Below, one piece after another: positions 25,762 through 34,480 of a DNA stretch of 64,000 nt. Position 1 is the first letter of the stretch, and each line of letters begins with the position of its first letter. The stretch is taken from contig JAXLUO010000001.1 in the NCBI GenBank assembly GCA_046329495.1, positions 533,896 through 597,895 on the forward strand, read 5' to 3'. The DNA is from Bog-950 sp046329495. Lineage in GTDB: Bacteria > Bacteroidota > Bacteroidia > Chitinophagales > LD1. Position numbers and translations under genes: made by a program. The notes beneath the pieces were generated by a model. That model made no database searches. It had not been told where the DNA came from and saw only the letters and a program-made list of their open reading frames with translations.

Positions 25762-26808
25762 ATGGCAGAAGATAAAAATTTGACCCCCATTGGTAAACTC
25801 GGTGAGTTTGGACTTATCGATCGACTGACGGGCGGTTTTGAAAACCATCATTCGTCCACACTAAAAGGAATAGGCGATGATGCAGCGGTATTAAATTATG
25901 CGGACAAGCGGGTGGTAGTAAGCACCGACCTGTTGCTGGAAGGTATACACTTTGACCTTGCCTATACACCGCTGAAACACCTGGGTTACAAAAGTGTAAT
26001 TGTAAACCTGAGCGACATTTATGCCATGAATGCCCAACCGAAGCAGGTAACAGTAAGCATTGGCGTTTCGTCGCGTTTTCCGGTAGAGGCGCTGGAAGAA
26101 TTATATGCAGGCATTGCGCTGGCCTGCAAAAAGTATAAGGTGGATTTAATTGGTGGCGATACTACTTCATCGCGTAGCGGACTGGTTATTTCGGTAACTG
26201 CTTTAGGCGAAGCAACGGAGGATGAACTGGTATACCGCAATGGTGCCCGGGTTGGCGACCTGGTTTGCGTTAGCGGCGATTTGGGAGCAGCCTATCTGGG
26301 CTTACAAATTCTGGAACGCGAAAAGCAAATTTATATGGAGCACCCTGAGGTGCAGCCGGAATTGGAAAATGCGCAGTACCTGATTGAGCGCCAGCTTAAG
26401 CCTGAAGCAAGAAAAGATGTAATTGCCTTTTTTAAAGAAATAGATCTGAAGCCAACAGCCATGATGGATTTGAGCGATGGCCTGAGCAGCGACTTGCACC
26501 ACATTTGTAAACAAAGCGGAGTGGGTTGCGAAATAAGCGAAGCCCGGGTGCCGGTTAGCGAAGACGCTTACAACATGGCCATTAAATTTAACATGGACCC
26601 TATTACCTGCGCTTTAAGCGGAGGGGAAGATTATGAGTTGTTGTTTACCATTGCGCCGGAAGATGAAACCAAAATTGCCGGCGAGTATGCCTTTAGCATC
26701 ATCGGCGAGATTGTAGAAAAAGAGAAGGGTCTTGCCTTATTAACCAAAGGCGGTAACAGGCACCCGCTTAAAGCACAGGGATGGAACCACTTTGATAAAC
26801 AGGGATAG
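25762..26808 (+). CDS. thiL: Thiamine-monophosphate kinase
   Basis: Phosphorylates thiamine phosphate to thiamine diphosphate, the active cofactor. The 348-residue sequence shows the family's start (IGKLGEFGLIDRLTG), metal- and ATP-binding GIGDDAAV (about 37-44), VSTDLLLEGIHFD, IGGDTTSS, and the C-terminal DLSDGLSSDLHHI and SGGEDYELLFT. Other thiamine genes are not nearby. Confidence 0.95.
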   Translation: MAEDKNLTPIGKLGEFGLIDRLTGGFENHHSSTLKGIGDDAAVLNYADKRVVVSTDLLLEGIHFDLAYTPLKHLGYKSVIVNLSDIYAMNAQPKQVTVSIGVSSRFPVEALEELYAGIALACKKYKVDLIGGDTTSSRSGLVISVTALGEATEDELVYRNGARVGDLVCVSGDLGAAYLGLQILEREKQIYMEHPEVQPELENAQYLIERQLKPEARKDVIAFFKEIDLKPTAMMDLSDGLSSDLHHICKQSGVGCEISEARVPVSEDAYNMAIKFNMDPITCALSGGEDYELLFTIAPEDETKIAGEYAFSIIGEIVEKEKGLALLTKGGNRHPLKAQGWNHFDKQG

Positions 26809-26835
26809 CGATTTTTGTATTTTGCAAACCATATT

Positions 26836-27234
26836 ATGAGCGATCAACTACCAAAACCAATGGGCCTATACCCCATGACGCGTAAAGTGGGCCAGCTGCT
26901 TTTTGTTTCGGGCATGGGCCCACGCGAGGCAGGCACCGATAACATACCCGGTTTGCAATTAGATAAGCACGGCAACTTTACAGCATTTGACTTTGAAGCC
27001 CAGGTGCATTCGGTTTTTAAGAATGTAAAAACTGCGCTGGAAGAAGGCGGCAGCAATTGGAATAACATAGTAGATGTAACGGTTTTTTTGGTGAACATGA
27101 AACGCGACTTCCACACCTTCAACCGCTTATATGCGCAGTATTTTAAGGATAACCAGCCCTGCCGAACCACGGTAGAAGTGAACGCACTGCCATCGGCCAT
27201 TGCTATTGAATTAAAAGTGATAGCTACGGTATAA
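26836..27234 (+). CDS. RidA (YjgF/UK114) family protein
   Basis: A 132-residue trimer-forming family member; RidA proteins hydrolyse reactive enamine/imine intermediates. Visible are LFVSGMGPRE, the helix AQVHSVFKNVKTALEEGGS, WNNIVDVTVFLVNMKRDF, YAQYF and PCRTTVEVNALPSAIAIELKVIA. The usual catalytic arginine context RxxVxVxxLP reads RTTVEVNALP here. ATG 26836 is chosen over an upstream TTG. It follows thiL by 27 bases. It belongs to a different subgroup from the second RidA at 29.6-30.0 kb, and the substrate is unknown. Confidence 0.9.
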   Translation: MSDQLPKPMGLYPMTRKVGQLLFVSGMGPREAGTDNIPGLQLDKHGNFTAFDFEAQVHSVFKNVKTALEEGGSNWNNIVDVTVFLVNMKRDFHTFNRLYAQYFKDNQPCRTTVEVNALPSAIAIELKVIATV

Positions 27235-27303
27235 ATTGCACGAGCGTGGCTGCTAATTAAATTTTTATGCAGTCATTGCGTTATAAGAAATCTACCACCG
27301 GGA

Positions 27304-28107
27304 ATGGCGAAGAAGAAAGGGAAAAGAAACATGCCGCAATGGGCCAGGCGAATGCTATGGCTTGGCCTGGTGCTGGCTGTGACCCTGGTTGCCTGGATGA
27401 ATAAAAAATATCTGCGTCGCGCCTATCGTTATGTAGCACACAGGTATTACAAAACACACTTTAGCCCTACCGATTTTCCGCAGGCCTATGCCGTACACGG
27501 TATAGATATATCGCACTACCAGGATGTATTGGACTGGAACAAACTGATAGCTGTGAACACCGAAGGAGACACCATTCAGTTTCGTTTTGTATTTATAAAA
27601 GCTACACAAGGTTTATGGCTGGAGGATGACCTGTTTGATGAATATTGGGAGGAGGCGCGAGACCATAACATGGTACGCGGCGCCTATCATTACTTTTTGC
27701 CCGACCGCAACCCCAGAATACAAGCCAAGAACTTTATTTCATCGGTAAAACTGGAAAAAGGTGATTTGCCACCCGTGGTAGATATTGAAGAAACAAGAGG
27801 AAAGACAGCTGCTGAAATTGATACCGCCTTACGGCAGTTTTTAACTATTGTAGAGCAGCACTATGGTGTTAAGCCTATCATCTATTCCAACATAAACTTT
27901 ATTGAAGATTATCTGCAGGACCAATTTGCCGATTATCCGTTTTGGATAGCGCACTATTACCGCGATGAATTAACGGCAGATGAAAACATTAACTGGGTGT
28001 TTTGGCAACATAGCGACAAGGCCGATCTGCTGGGGATAAACGGTAAAACAGATGCCAATGTTTTTAACGGCGGCGAAGAAGCTTTCCGGAAATTACTTAT
28101 ACCCTGA
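27304..28107 (+). CDS. GH25 family lysozyme, membrane-anchored
   Basis: A muramidase-type glycoside hydrolase family 25 protein of 267 residues. A basic N-terminus and membrane helix (about 17-34) act as anchor. The domain begins VHGIDISHYQDVLDW (about 61-75) with the first catalytic aspartate, and the paired acids lie in PPVVDIEE (about 157-164). FIKATQG, RGAYHYF and YPFWIAHY are also typical. It probably remodels the cell's own peptidoglycan. Confidence 0.92.
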   Translation: MAKKKGKRNMPQWARRMLWLGLVLAVTLVAWMNKKYLRRAYRYVAHRYYKTHFSPTDFPQAYAVHGIDISHYQDVLDWNKLIAVNTEGDTIQFRFVFIKATQGLWLEDDLFDEYWEEARDHNMVRGAYHYFLPDRNPRIQAKNFISSVKLEKGDLPPVVDIEETRGKTAAEIDTALRQFLTIVEQHYGVKPIIYSNINFIEDYLQDQFADYPFWIAHYYRDELTADENINWVFWQHSDKADLLGINGKTDANVFNGGEEAFRKLLIP

Positions 28108-28143
28108 TAGCCTTTAAGCCATACGATTAAGTAAATTAGGGCT

Positions 28144-28488
28144 ATGAATGCAGCACAAATTGGCCGTATTTTAGTGGCCCTGTTTTTAGTGGTATGTATT
28201 TTAGTGCACGTAGTAGGATTGGTAACACCCGTTAGCGACGAAACACTATTGTCGCATCTTGTTCACATGGCAAGTTATGGGATGTGTCTGGCTGCGTTTT
28301 GGTGGAGCTTTTCCATGCGCATACCTGTGTATCTTGTTGGGGCCGTTTATCCCGTTTATTTCCATGGCCAATGCCTGTTGCATACCTGGACGGCCGCGCA
28401 TCGCATTAATGTTATCTGCCTATTGGTGGTAGTAGTGCTGCCGCTTACGGCTATCTGGATGTTTTACCAGCACCGGCAACAGGCTTAA
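28144..28488 (+). CDS. Small hypothetical membrane protein
   Basis: A 114-residue protein consisting almost wholly of four hydrophobic helices (about 5-27, 38-55, 58-75 and 87-106). Family not recognised. It begins 36 bases after the lysozyme gene on the same strand, so it may be co-transcribed with it. No catalytic motif is visible. Confidence 0.7.
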   Translation: MNAAQIGRILVALFLVVCILVHVVGLVTPVSDETLLSHLVHMASYGMCLAAFWWSFSMRIPVYLVGAVYPVYFHGQCLLHTWTAAHRINVICLLVVVVLPLTAIWMFYQHRQQA

Positions 28489-28553
28489 CAAAGCCGCAAC
28501 ATTCTTCTGTGCACCATAATTTTCGGTAATTAGCAGGCGCAAAACCACCGGCT

Positions 28554-29585
28554 TTGATTAAGGCACTTGATGCAAAAGATTTTTTAGAACAATCGGCAGG
28601 GCAACTTACACTTGATGTACGAAGCGAAGGCGAATATGCTTATGGCCATCTGCCCCATGCTACCAGTTTGCCTTTGTTTACCAATGCCGAGCGGGCTGCT
28701 ATAGGTACCCTTTATAAACAAACCAGCAGCACGGAAGCCATTTTAAAAGGGCTTGATTTTGTTGGGCCCAAAATGAGCGGGTTTGTGCGGTTTGTGCAAC
28801 CGCTGGTAAAGGATAATAAAGTGTTTGTGCATTGCTGGCGCGGGGGCATGCGAAGCGGCAGCATGGCCTGGTTGTTTAACCAGTTTGGTTACGAAGTATA
28901 TACCATGCGTGGCGGTTATAAGGCCTACCGGCGGCTGGTGCTGGAGGCCCTGGCAGCCCCGCGCAACTACCTTATACTGGGCGGACGAACAGGGTCGGGT
29001 AAGACTGAATTGCTTCACTTGCTGCAACAAAACGGCGAGCAGGTGTTGGATTTAGAAGGTCTGGCGCATCATAAAGGTTCGGCTTTTGGAAAATTGGGCC
29101 AGCCTGCACAACCCAGTACGGAACACTTTGAAAATCTGCTGCACCGTGAATTGCAACAAATGGATACGGGCAAGCGGATTTGGCTGGAAGATGAAAGCAA
29201 GAAAATTGGAACGGTAGTGCTTAATACTGAGTTTTGGAACCACGTGAAAGCCGCCCCGCTTTATGTGGTTGACCTGCCCATGGAAATACGGGTAAAGCGC
29301 CTTGTTGCCGATTATAGCAACAACCCTGTTGCAGAATTGGAGCAATCGATTACTACCCTGCGCAAACGCCTGGGTGGTAATGACTGGAAAACTGCTATAG
29401 ATGCATTACATGCGGGCGACCTGGCGCAGGTAGTGCGTTTGTTGTTGTATTACTACGACAAAACATACGATTACGGCCTAAGCCAACGCGAGGCGGCACA
29501 ACTAACCCGTTTCGCCTTTGATGGAGACGAGATGGAGGCTATTGCAAAGGTGCTTATGCAACAGGCCGCTAAAGCCGGTTTATAA
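28554..29585 (+). CDS. selU: tRNA 2-selenouridine synthase
   Basis: Replaces sulfur by selenium in 2-thiouridine at the wobble position of certain tRNAs, via geranylated intermediates. The 343 residues start with a rhodanese domain (about 1-130) whose catalytic cysteine lies in HCWRGGMRSGSMAWL (about 92-106). A P-loop domain with GGRTGSGKTELL (about 142-153) follows. The start is TTG 28554 (MIKALDAKDF), giving a normal rhodanese N-terminus; no nearby ATG fits. Its 3' end overlaps the convergent ridA gene by six bases. Selenophosphate synthase is not in this window. Confidence 0.93.
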   Translation: MIKALDAKDFLEQSAGQLTLDVRSEGEYAYGHLPHATSLPLFTNAERAAIGTLYKQTSSTEAILKGLDFVGPKMSGFVRFVQPLVKDNKVFVHCWRGGMRSGSMAWLFNQFGYEVYTMRGGYKAYRRLVLEALAAPRNYLILGGRTGSGKTELLHLLQQNGEQVLDLEGLAHHKGSAFGKLGQPAQPSTEHFENLLHRELQQMDTGKRIWLEDESKKIGTVVLNTEFWNHVKAAPLYVVDLPMEIRVKRLVADYSNNPVAELEQSITTLRKRLGGNDWKTAIDALHAGDLAQVVRLLLYYYDKTYDYGLSQREAAQLTRFAFDGDEMEAIAKVLMQQAAKAGL

Positions 29586-29960
29586 AGAAGCAACCACACT
29601 GATCTCTACGCGTGCACCCTTGGGCAAACCGGCTACTGCTACGGTTTCGCGAGCCGGAAAATCGGCCGTGAAGTAAGAGGCATACACACCATTAACAGCG
29701 GCAAAGTCGTCCATAGTGCGCAAAAAAATGGTTGATTTCACAATGTTGCTCATATCCATTCCTGCTTCTTCCAGGATGCAGCGGATATTTTTCAATACCT
29801 GATGCGTTTCTTGTTCAATGGTACTGCTCAGCAGTTCACCTGTTTCGGGGATCAACGGAATTTGACCGCTCACAAAAACCATATCACCCACCCTAACGGC
29901 TTGTGAATACGGGCCAATGGCAGCGGGGGCACGGTGGGTATGTACAATCAGTTTGCTCAT
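29580..29960 (-). CDS. RidA family deaminase
   Basis: A 126-residue member of the RidA subfamily proper: RAPAAIGPYSQAVRVG, VFVSGQIPLIPETGEL, TIEQETHQVLKNIRCILEEAG, FPARETVAVAGLPKGARVEISVVA. The conserved arginine (FPAR) expected to bind the substrate carboxylate and the Cys-containing central helix are present. It should hydrolyse 2-aminoacrylate-type intermediates. ATG 29960 (MSKLIVHT) is preferred to ATG 29972. It is convergent with selU. Confidence 0.92.
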   Translation of the reverse strand: MSKLIVHTHRAPAAIGPYSQAVRVGDMVFVSGQIPLIPETGELLSSTIEQETHQVLKNIRCILEEAGMDMSNIVKSTIFLRTMDDFAAVNGVYASYFTADFPARETVAVAGLPKGARVEISVVASL

Positions 29961-30143
29961 ATTACTCAACATTTATGCGAAAATAACTCTAATCAAATTT
30001 GGCGTGGGCTGATTTGTGTCAAGCGTTTTGGATTGCTAATAATTGGCAGGCAATTTACCTATGAAATGCATGTTAAAAAAACTATTTTGCAAGCCACCAT
30101 GCAGATGCCCCCATTTACCTCATTTGCATGCGCTTATTGAACT

Positions 30144-30848
30144 ATGCTAAAAGTACTGGTTACCGGCGAACAAGAACGCGTGGAAGAACTCAGGAGCCGC
30201 CTGGCCCCAAACCCTGAAGTGGAGTTAGACTTTACTGATGGTGACGAGGAAGAGGATTACCGTGACTACGACGCGATATTTGATTTGAATTTTGATGACG
30301 ATTTTTCGGGGCTGGAATATTACGCCGGCTTGCGTGATAAACCGGTTTTTGTAAATGCCGTAAAAACCAGCTTGGCCGAGGCTGTATATGCCACCGGTGC
30401 TAAGGTACGCTGCCGTTTATTTGGCATTAATGCACTGCCGGGTTTTTTAGCACAACCAACCTGGGAAGTAAGTTTATACCGCAGGTTTGAAACGCCCGAA
30501 TTGGAAAAACTGATGAAGCAACTGGGCTTTAACTTTTTACCTGTAGAAGACCGGGTAGGCTTAGTGAAGCCGCGCATTATTTTTATGATTATAAACGAAG
30601 CTTGCTATACGCTACAGGAAGGCACTGCGAGCATCGAGGATATTGATCAGGCTATGAAACTGGGAACCAACTATCCGTATGGGCCTTTTGAGTGGTGTGA
30701 TAAAATTGGCGTTACAGCTGTGTTTGAAACGCTTGCTGCCTTATATGAGGATACGAAGGATGAGCGATATAAGGTTTGTCCGCTGCTGAAAAGCAAATAC
30801 CTGCGCAATGAAACTTTTTACCGCAAAAAAGCTGTAGCCGGTGAATAG
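30144..30848 (+). CDS. 3-hydroxyacyl-CoA dehydrogenase-like protein with degenerate N-terminus
   Basis: A 234-residue protein. The C-terminal part (about 130-225) matches the 3HCDH C-terminal domain: VEDRVGLVKPRIIFMIINEACY, EGTASIEDIDQAMKLGTNYPYGPFEWCDKIG. The N-terminal half is only about 110 residues and acid-rich (DGDEEEDYRDYD). It lacks the GxGxxG nucleotide-binding loop of true dehydrogenases, so catalysis on NAD is doubtful. It overlaps the following polysaccharide deacetylase gene by eight bases, which links the two. The role is unknown. Confidence 0.8.
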   Translation: MLKVLVTGEQERVEELRSRLAPNPEVELDFTDGDEEEDYRDYDAIFDLNFDDDFSGLEYYAGLRDKPVFVNAVKTSLAEAVYATGAKVRCRLFGINALPGFLAQPTWEVSLYRRFETPELEKLMKQLGFNFLPVEDRVGLVKPRIIFMIINEACYTLQEGTASIEDIDQAMKLGTNYPYGPFEWCDKIGVTAVFETLAALYEDTKDERYKVCPLLKSKYLRNETFYRKKAVAGE

Positions 30849-32205
30849 TTTGCTGATATATGCGCATGCGAGAACCAATCGCGTTACTTACACGTTCGAC
30901 CTGTTGTTGAAGGACTTGTTAGGCCTGCAATATGAGCTGACAGAGGATGCCAATGTATTTACTGCTCATGCCGGCCCTAAATTTTCGTATGCAAAGGAGC
31001 CTGTAGGTAATGAACTGTTTTTTCGCAGCTTTCATCTTTTGTTTGAGGAAGGGGTAAGACATCAGCCAATGAGTTTTGTGGAGAAGGGTAAGCTGAAAGG
31101 CTTTTTTTCGGTGCTGGAGCCTTCCGCGTTGCCTTTTGATATTTTTGCCTCTACGTTTTTTGTGGTTAGCCGCTATAAGGAATATTTACCGAGTAAAATT
31201 GATAAATATGGTCGTTTTCGCAGCAGCCAAAGCATGCTTTACAAGGCCGGATTATTGGAAAAGCCACTGGTGAATTTATATGCATTGCATTTAAAGAAAA
31301 TGTTCCAGGATCACTTTCCTGGCTTAGTCTATAAGCAACATAAGTTTAGCTACATTCCCACTTTCGATATCGACCAGGCTTATTCGTATCTGCATAAAGG
31401 TTTTAAGCGTACGGCAGGTGCTATCGTGCGCTCCTTTATACATACTAACTTTAAGGATCTGCGTGAGCGGTTTGAAGTACTTACAGGCCGTAAGCCTGAC
31501 CCGTTTGATACCTACGATTACATTTTTGATGTGTGCCGCGCCAACAAACAGCGCCCGATGTTTTTCTTTTTACTGGGTGATGGTTCACGTTTCGATAAAA
31601 ACATATCAGTAGAAGAGACGGCCTTCAGGCAATTGATGGAGCAAGTAGCGCAAAAGGCTGAAGTTGGCATTCACCTTTCGTTTAAATCGCATGTGTCGTC
31701 GCGGATGACCCAACGTGAAATTAAACGGTTAGAGAAAGTAACTGGGCAGGAAATAACGCGGAACAGATATCATTACCTGAGGTTTCAATTACCAACATCC
31801 TATTCGATGCTGCTTAAAAACGGCATAAAAGAAGATTACAGTATGGGATATGCGCCGAGAGCCGGATTCAGAGCAGGAATTTGTACCCCGTTTTATTGGT
31901 ACAATCTTAAAACGGATACTGTAACCGATTTAAAGTTGTTTCCGATTGCGTTTATGGACACAACATTTACAGAATACCGGAAAACCACACCCAAGGAATC
32001 GCTGGAGAAAATTAAGTCGATAATAAAGGCGGTGAAGGAGGTGGAAGGCACCGTATACGGTTTATGGCACAATAGTTCGTTTACCGAGCAAGGCGTATGG
32101 CATGGATGGCGTAAAGTTTTTGAAGAGACAGCCGCCTATGCACAGAGCTTAGAAGTTACTGAACCGGTAGGCGAATCAGCAGTAGCGGCTAATAAAGGAG
32201 TATAG
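30841..32205 (+). CDS. DUF7033/polysaccharide deacetylase-like protein
   Basis: A 454-residue protein. Residues 1-150 look like the DUF7033 N-terminal domain found before NodB-type deacetylases in Bacteroidota (FFVVSRYKEYLPSKIDKYGRF). The rest is deacetylase-like: YIPTFDIDQAYSY (about 176-188) would hold the metal aspartate, VGIHLSFKSH the histidine region, and YGLWHNSS a later histidine. It starts at GTG 30841, eight bases inside the preceding gene. Its end overlaps the convergent meaB gene by 30 bases. No signal peptide is seen, so it probably acts in the cytoplasm; the substrate is unknown. Confidence 0.8.
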   Translation: MNSLLIYAHARTNRVTYTFDLLLKDLLGLQYELTEDANVFTAHAGPKFSYAKEPVGNELFFRSFHLLFEEGVRHQPMSFVEKGKLKGFFSVLEPSALPFDIFASTFFVVSRYKEYLPSKIDKYGRFRSSQSMLYKAGLLEKPLVNLYALHLKKMFQDHFPGLVYKQHKFSYIPTFDIDQAYSYLHKGFKRTAGAIVRSFIHTNFKDLRERFEVLTGRKPDPFDTYDYIFDVCRANKQRPMFFFLLGDGSRFDKNISVEETAFRQLMEQVAQKAEVGIHLSFKSHVSSRMTQREIKRLEKVTGQEITRNRYHYLRFQLPTSYSMLLKNGIKEDYSMGYAPRAGFRAGICTPFYWYNLKTDTVTDLKLFPIAFMDTTFTEYRKTTPKESLEKIKSIIKAVKEVEGTVYGLWHNSSFTEQGVWHGWRKVFEETAAYAQSLEVTEPVGESAVAANKGV

Positions 32206-33048
32206 GTTAAACGCCGGTTGCTGCATGGCTTCGGCAATTTCTTGTTTCAGTTTGGCTTTATCGAAATCGCGCATGCGGATTTTTGCAATCAGGCGCAGGG
32301 CTTTTTCACTCATCAGCAGTGCACGCCTTTCTTTGTTTTTGGGGGATGCCTGTTGGGCCTGCAGTTCATTTAATAAGTGTTCTACCCCCTTGCCTTCAAC
32401 AGCCACGGTTTTCAGAACCGGTATATCCTTCCCGCCAATTTGCAGTTGCAATTGAAGTGAGTTAAAGAGTGACTCTGCATCGGGCCGGTCGGCTTTATTG
32501 ATGACGTAAATGTCGGCTATCTCCATTAGGCCAGCTTTCATAGTTTGCACACCATCGCCGGCTTCGGGCACTAATACTACAACTGTAGTATCAGCTAAAC
32601 CGGCAATTTCTACTTCTCCCTGCCCCACACCTACTGTTTCTACCAAAATATAATCGAAGGCAAAGGCCTTCATCACCTCCAGCACTTCCACTATTTTATC
32701 GCTCAGACCGCCCATGCTGCCGCGTGATGCGAGGGAGCGGATAAACAGGTTGGGATGGTTGAAATAAGCGCTCATACGCAGACGATCGCCTAACAAGGCC
32801 CCAAAATTGAAAGGTGAAGAAGGATCAACCAATACCAGGCCTACTTTTTTACCCTGGTCTAATAAAAGCCCCACCAGCGCATTTAACAAAGTACTTTTGC
32901 CCGCACCCGGTGGACCGGTGAAGCCTATAACCGGTATGGCTGAGGGCTGCAGGGTGCGCAACAGATCCTCATAACCGGCACTTTCGTTTTCAACCAGCGA
33001 AATAGCACGGGCAAGAGATTTGTAATCGGTAAACCGGACCTGTGGCAC
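32176..33048 (-). CDS. meaB: Methylmalonyl-CoA mutase-associated GTPase MeaB
   Basis: G-protein chaperone that loads and protects the B12-dependent methylmalonyl-CoA mutase. Motifs: P-loop GFTGPPGAGKSTLLNAL, LVDPSSPFNFGALLGDRLRM, RSLASRGSMGGLS, VETVGVGQGEVEIA and the guanine-specific NKAD. Two GTG starts are possible: 33048 (MPQVRFTDYKSLA, 290 residues, chosen) and 33105. A TATATTTTG-like box lies between them and favours 33048. The mutase genes themselves are outside the window. The last 30 bases overlap the 3' end of the deacetylase gene. Confidence 0.9.
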   Translation of the reverse strand: MPQVRFTDYKSLARAISLVENESAGYEDLLRTLQPSAIPVIGFTGPPGAGKSTLLNALVGLLLDQGKKVGLVLVDPSSPFNFGALLGDRLRMSAYFNHPNLFIRSLASRGSMGGLSDKIVEVLEVMKAFAFDYILVETVGVGQGEVEIAGLADTTVVVLVPEAGDGVQTMKAGLMEIADIYVINKADRPDAESLFNSLQLQLQIGGKDIPVLKTVAVEGKGVEHLLNELQAQQASPKNKERRALLMSEKALRLIAKIRMRDFDKAKLKQEIAEAMQQPAFNLYSFISRYC

Positions 33049-33173
33049 AGATTTATTTTTTGTGAAGGTAAGACCAAAAATGAGGCGGCAAAATATAGAA
33101 GGCACGTGAAGATGTGTTCACCTGCTTGCGTATTCGCATAGTTTTTGCAATTTGTGATTACTAAATAGATGTT

Positions 33174-33923
33174 ATGGCAAAGCTCCGACTGAAAAATATA
33201 GATACCCGGGCACCCAAAAAGCTGAATAAGGAGAGCATTAAAAAGGAAACGCAGAAACTGAAATTTAAGATTGAGGAGTTGCAAAACCTGCTGTACGCCG
33301 AATCGAAACACTCGCTGCTGGTAGTGTTGCAGGGTATGGATGCATCAGGTAAGGACGGTGTGATAAAGAATGTGTTTGATGCGGTAAACCCTATGGGTTG
33401 CCGGGTAATACCGTTTAAGCGCCCCACCGACTTAGAAATGAAGCACGACTTTTTGTGGCGGGTACATGCGCAGGTACCGGAGAAGGGTATGATACATGTA
33501 TTTAACCGCTCGCATTACGAAGATGTACTGATACAGCGCGTGCATGCCTGGATAGATGAAAAAACAGTAAAATCAAGATTTGAGCACATCAATAAATTTG
33601 AGCAACTGTTAATTAATACCGGTACCACCATTTTGAAATTCTACCTGCACATTAGCCCCGAGGAACAACTTGGCCGTTTGCAGGAACGTATGAGTGACCC
33701 TACCAAAATGTGGAAGTATAATGAGGAAGATTTAAAAGAAAGACAATTGTGGGATGACTACATGAAGGCCTACGAAGATGTATTTGAAAACTGCCAGGAA
33801 GCCACAGCATGGCAAGTAGTACCGGCGGACCAGAACTGGTACAAAGAGTATTATATCGCGAAAGAGGTAGTGCGCGCCATGGAAGATATGCAGATGAAAT
33901 TTCCCGGATTAAAACCCAAATAA
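33174..33923 (+). CDS. ppk2: Polyphosphate kinase 2 family protein
   Basis: Transfers phosphate between polyphosphate and nucleotides. The 249-residue single-domain protein has Walker A QGMDASGKDGVIKNVFD (about 53-69), FKRPTDLEMKHDFLWR, Walker B FNRSHYEDVLIQRVH and the lid/basic segment ERMSDPTKMWKYNEEDLKER. Nucleoside monophosphate or diphosphate preference cannot be read with certainty. It is divergent from meaB and 16 bases upstream of the rraA-like gene. Confidence 0.93.
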   Translation: MAKLRLKNIDTRAPKKLNKESIKKETQKLKFKIEELQNLLYAESKHSLLVVLQGMDASGKDGVIKNVFDAVNPMGCRVIPFKRPTDLEMKHDFLWRVHAQVPEKGMIHVFNRSHYEDVLIQRVHAWIDEKTVKSRFEHINKFEQLLINTGTTILKFYLHISPEEQLGRLQERMSDPTKMWKYNEEDLKERQLWDDYMKAYEDVFENCQEATAWQVVPADQNWYKEYYIAKEVVRAMEDMQMKFPGLKPK

Positions 33924-33939
33924 TAATGTACTTATAACA

Positions 33940-34434
33940 ATGGAGACAATGCTTTACAAAACAACCGATCTATGCGATGCCCACCCGGCCAAAGTGCGGG
34001 TTGCAGAACCTATTGGATTTAATGATTACGGCGCACCAACAATTTTTTGGGGACGTATTTACACTGTAAAATGTTTTGAGGACAACAGCCTGGTGCGCAA
34101 AGCGCTGGAAACCGACGGTAGCGGAAAGGTGCTGGTGGTGGACGGAGGAGGCAGTATGCGCTGCGCCCTGTTAGGCGATATGCTTGGTGAACTGGCTGTA
34201 AAAAACAAATGGAACGGCATTATTATATATGGCTGCATACGCGATAGTGCCGCCATGGCCTTGTTGCCGGTTGGCGTAAAGGCTTTGGATACGATTCCGT
34301 TGAAGAGCAACAAGCGCAATGAGGGACAGGAAAATATTGCTGTACGCTTTGCCGGGGTGGATTTTGTACCCGGTGAGTTTTTGTATGCAGATGAAGACGG
34401 AATAATAGTTAGCAGCGAAGCGCTGAGTTTATAA
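33940..34434 (+). CDS. RraA family protein (RNase E regulator / HMG aldolase-like)
   Basis: A 164-residue trimeric-fold protein with the family core GGSMRCALLGDMLGELAVKN and NGIIIYGCIRDSAAM. It includes the Arg/Asp pair used by 4-hydroxy-4-methyl-2-oxoglutarate aldolases of this fold. Members annotated RraA inhibit RNase E in E. coli; whether this one is a regulator or an aldolase cannot be decided from sequence. Start at ATG 33940; a second ATG three codons later is possible. A strong terminator follows. Confidence 0.87.
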   Translation: METMLYKTTDLCDAHPAKVRVAEPIGFNDYGAPTIFWGRIYTVKCFEDNSLVRKALETDGSGKVLVVDGGGSMRCALLGDMLGELAVKNKWNGIIIYGCIRDSAAMALLPVGVKALDTIPLKSNKRNEGQENIAVRFAGVDFVPGEFLYADEDGIIVSSEALSL

Positions 34435-34439
34435 AAGAA

Positions 34440-34467
34440 AAAGGGCCGCTAAGGCCCTTTACTTTTT
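34440..34467. terminator. Bidirectional terminator between rraA-like and DUF4290 genes
   Basis: AAAGGGCC (34440-34447) pairs with GGCCCTTT (34453-34460) across a five-base loop and is followed by ACTTTTT. An A-run before the stem gives a U-tract on the other strand, fitting two convergent genes. Confidence 0.88.
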
Positions 34468-34480
34468 ATGTGAGCCGCAA

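Noticed and set aside
28554..29585. Selenocysteine insertion signals suggested by selU
   Set aside because: No in-frame TGA with a downstream stem-loop was seen in any gene; selU modifies tRNA and does not need one.
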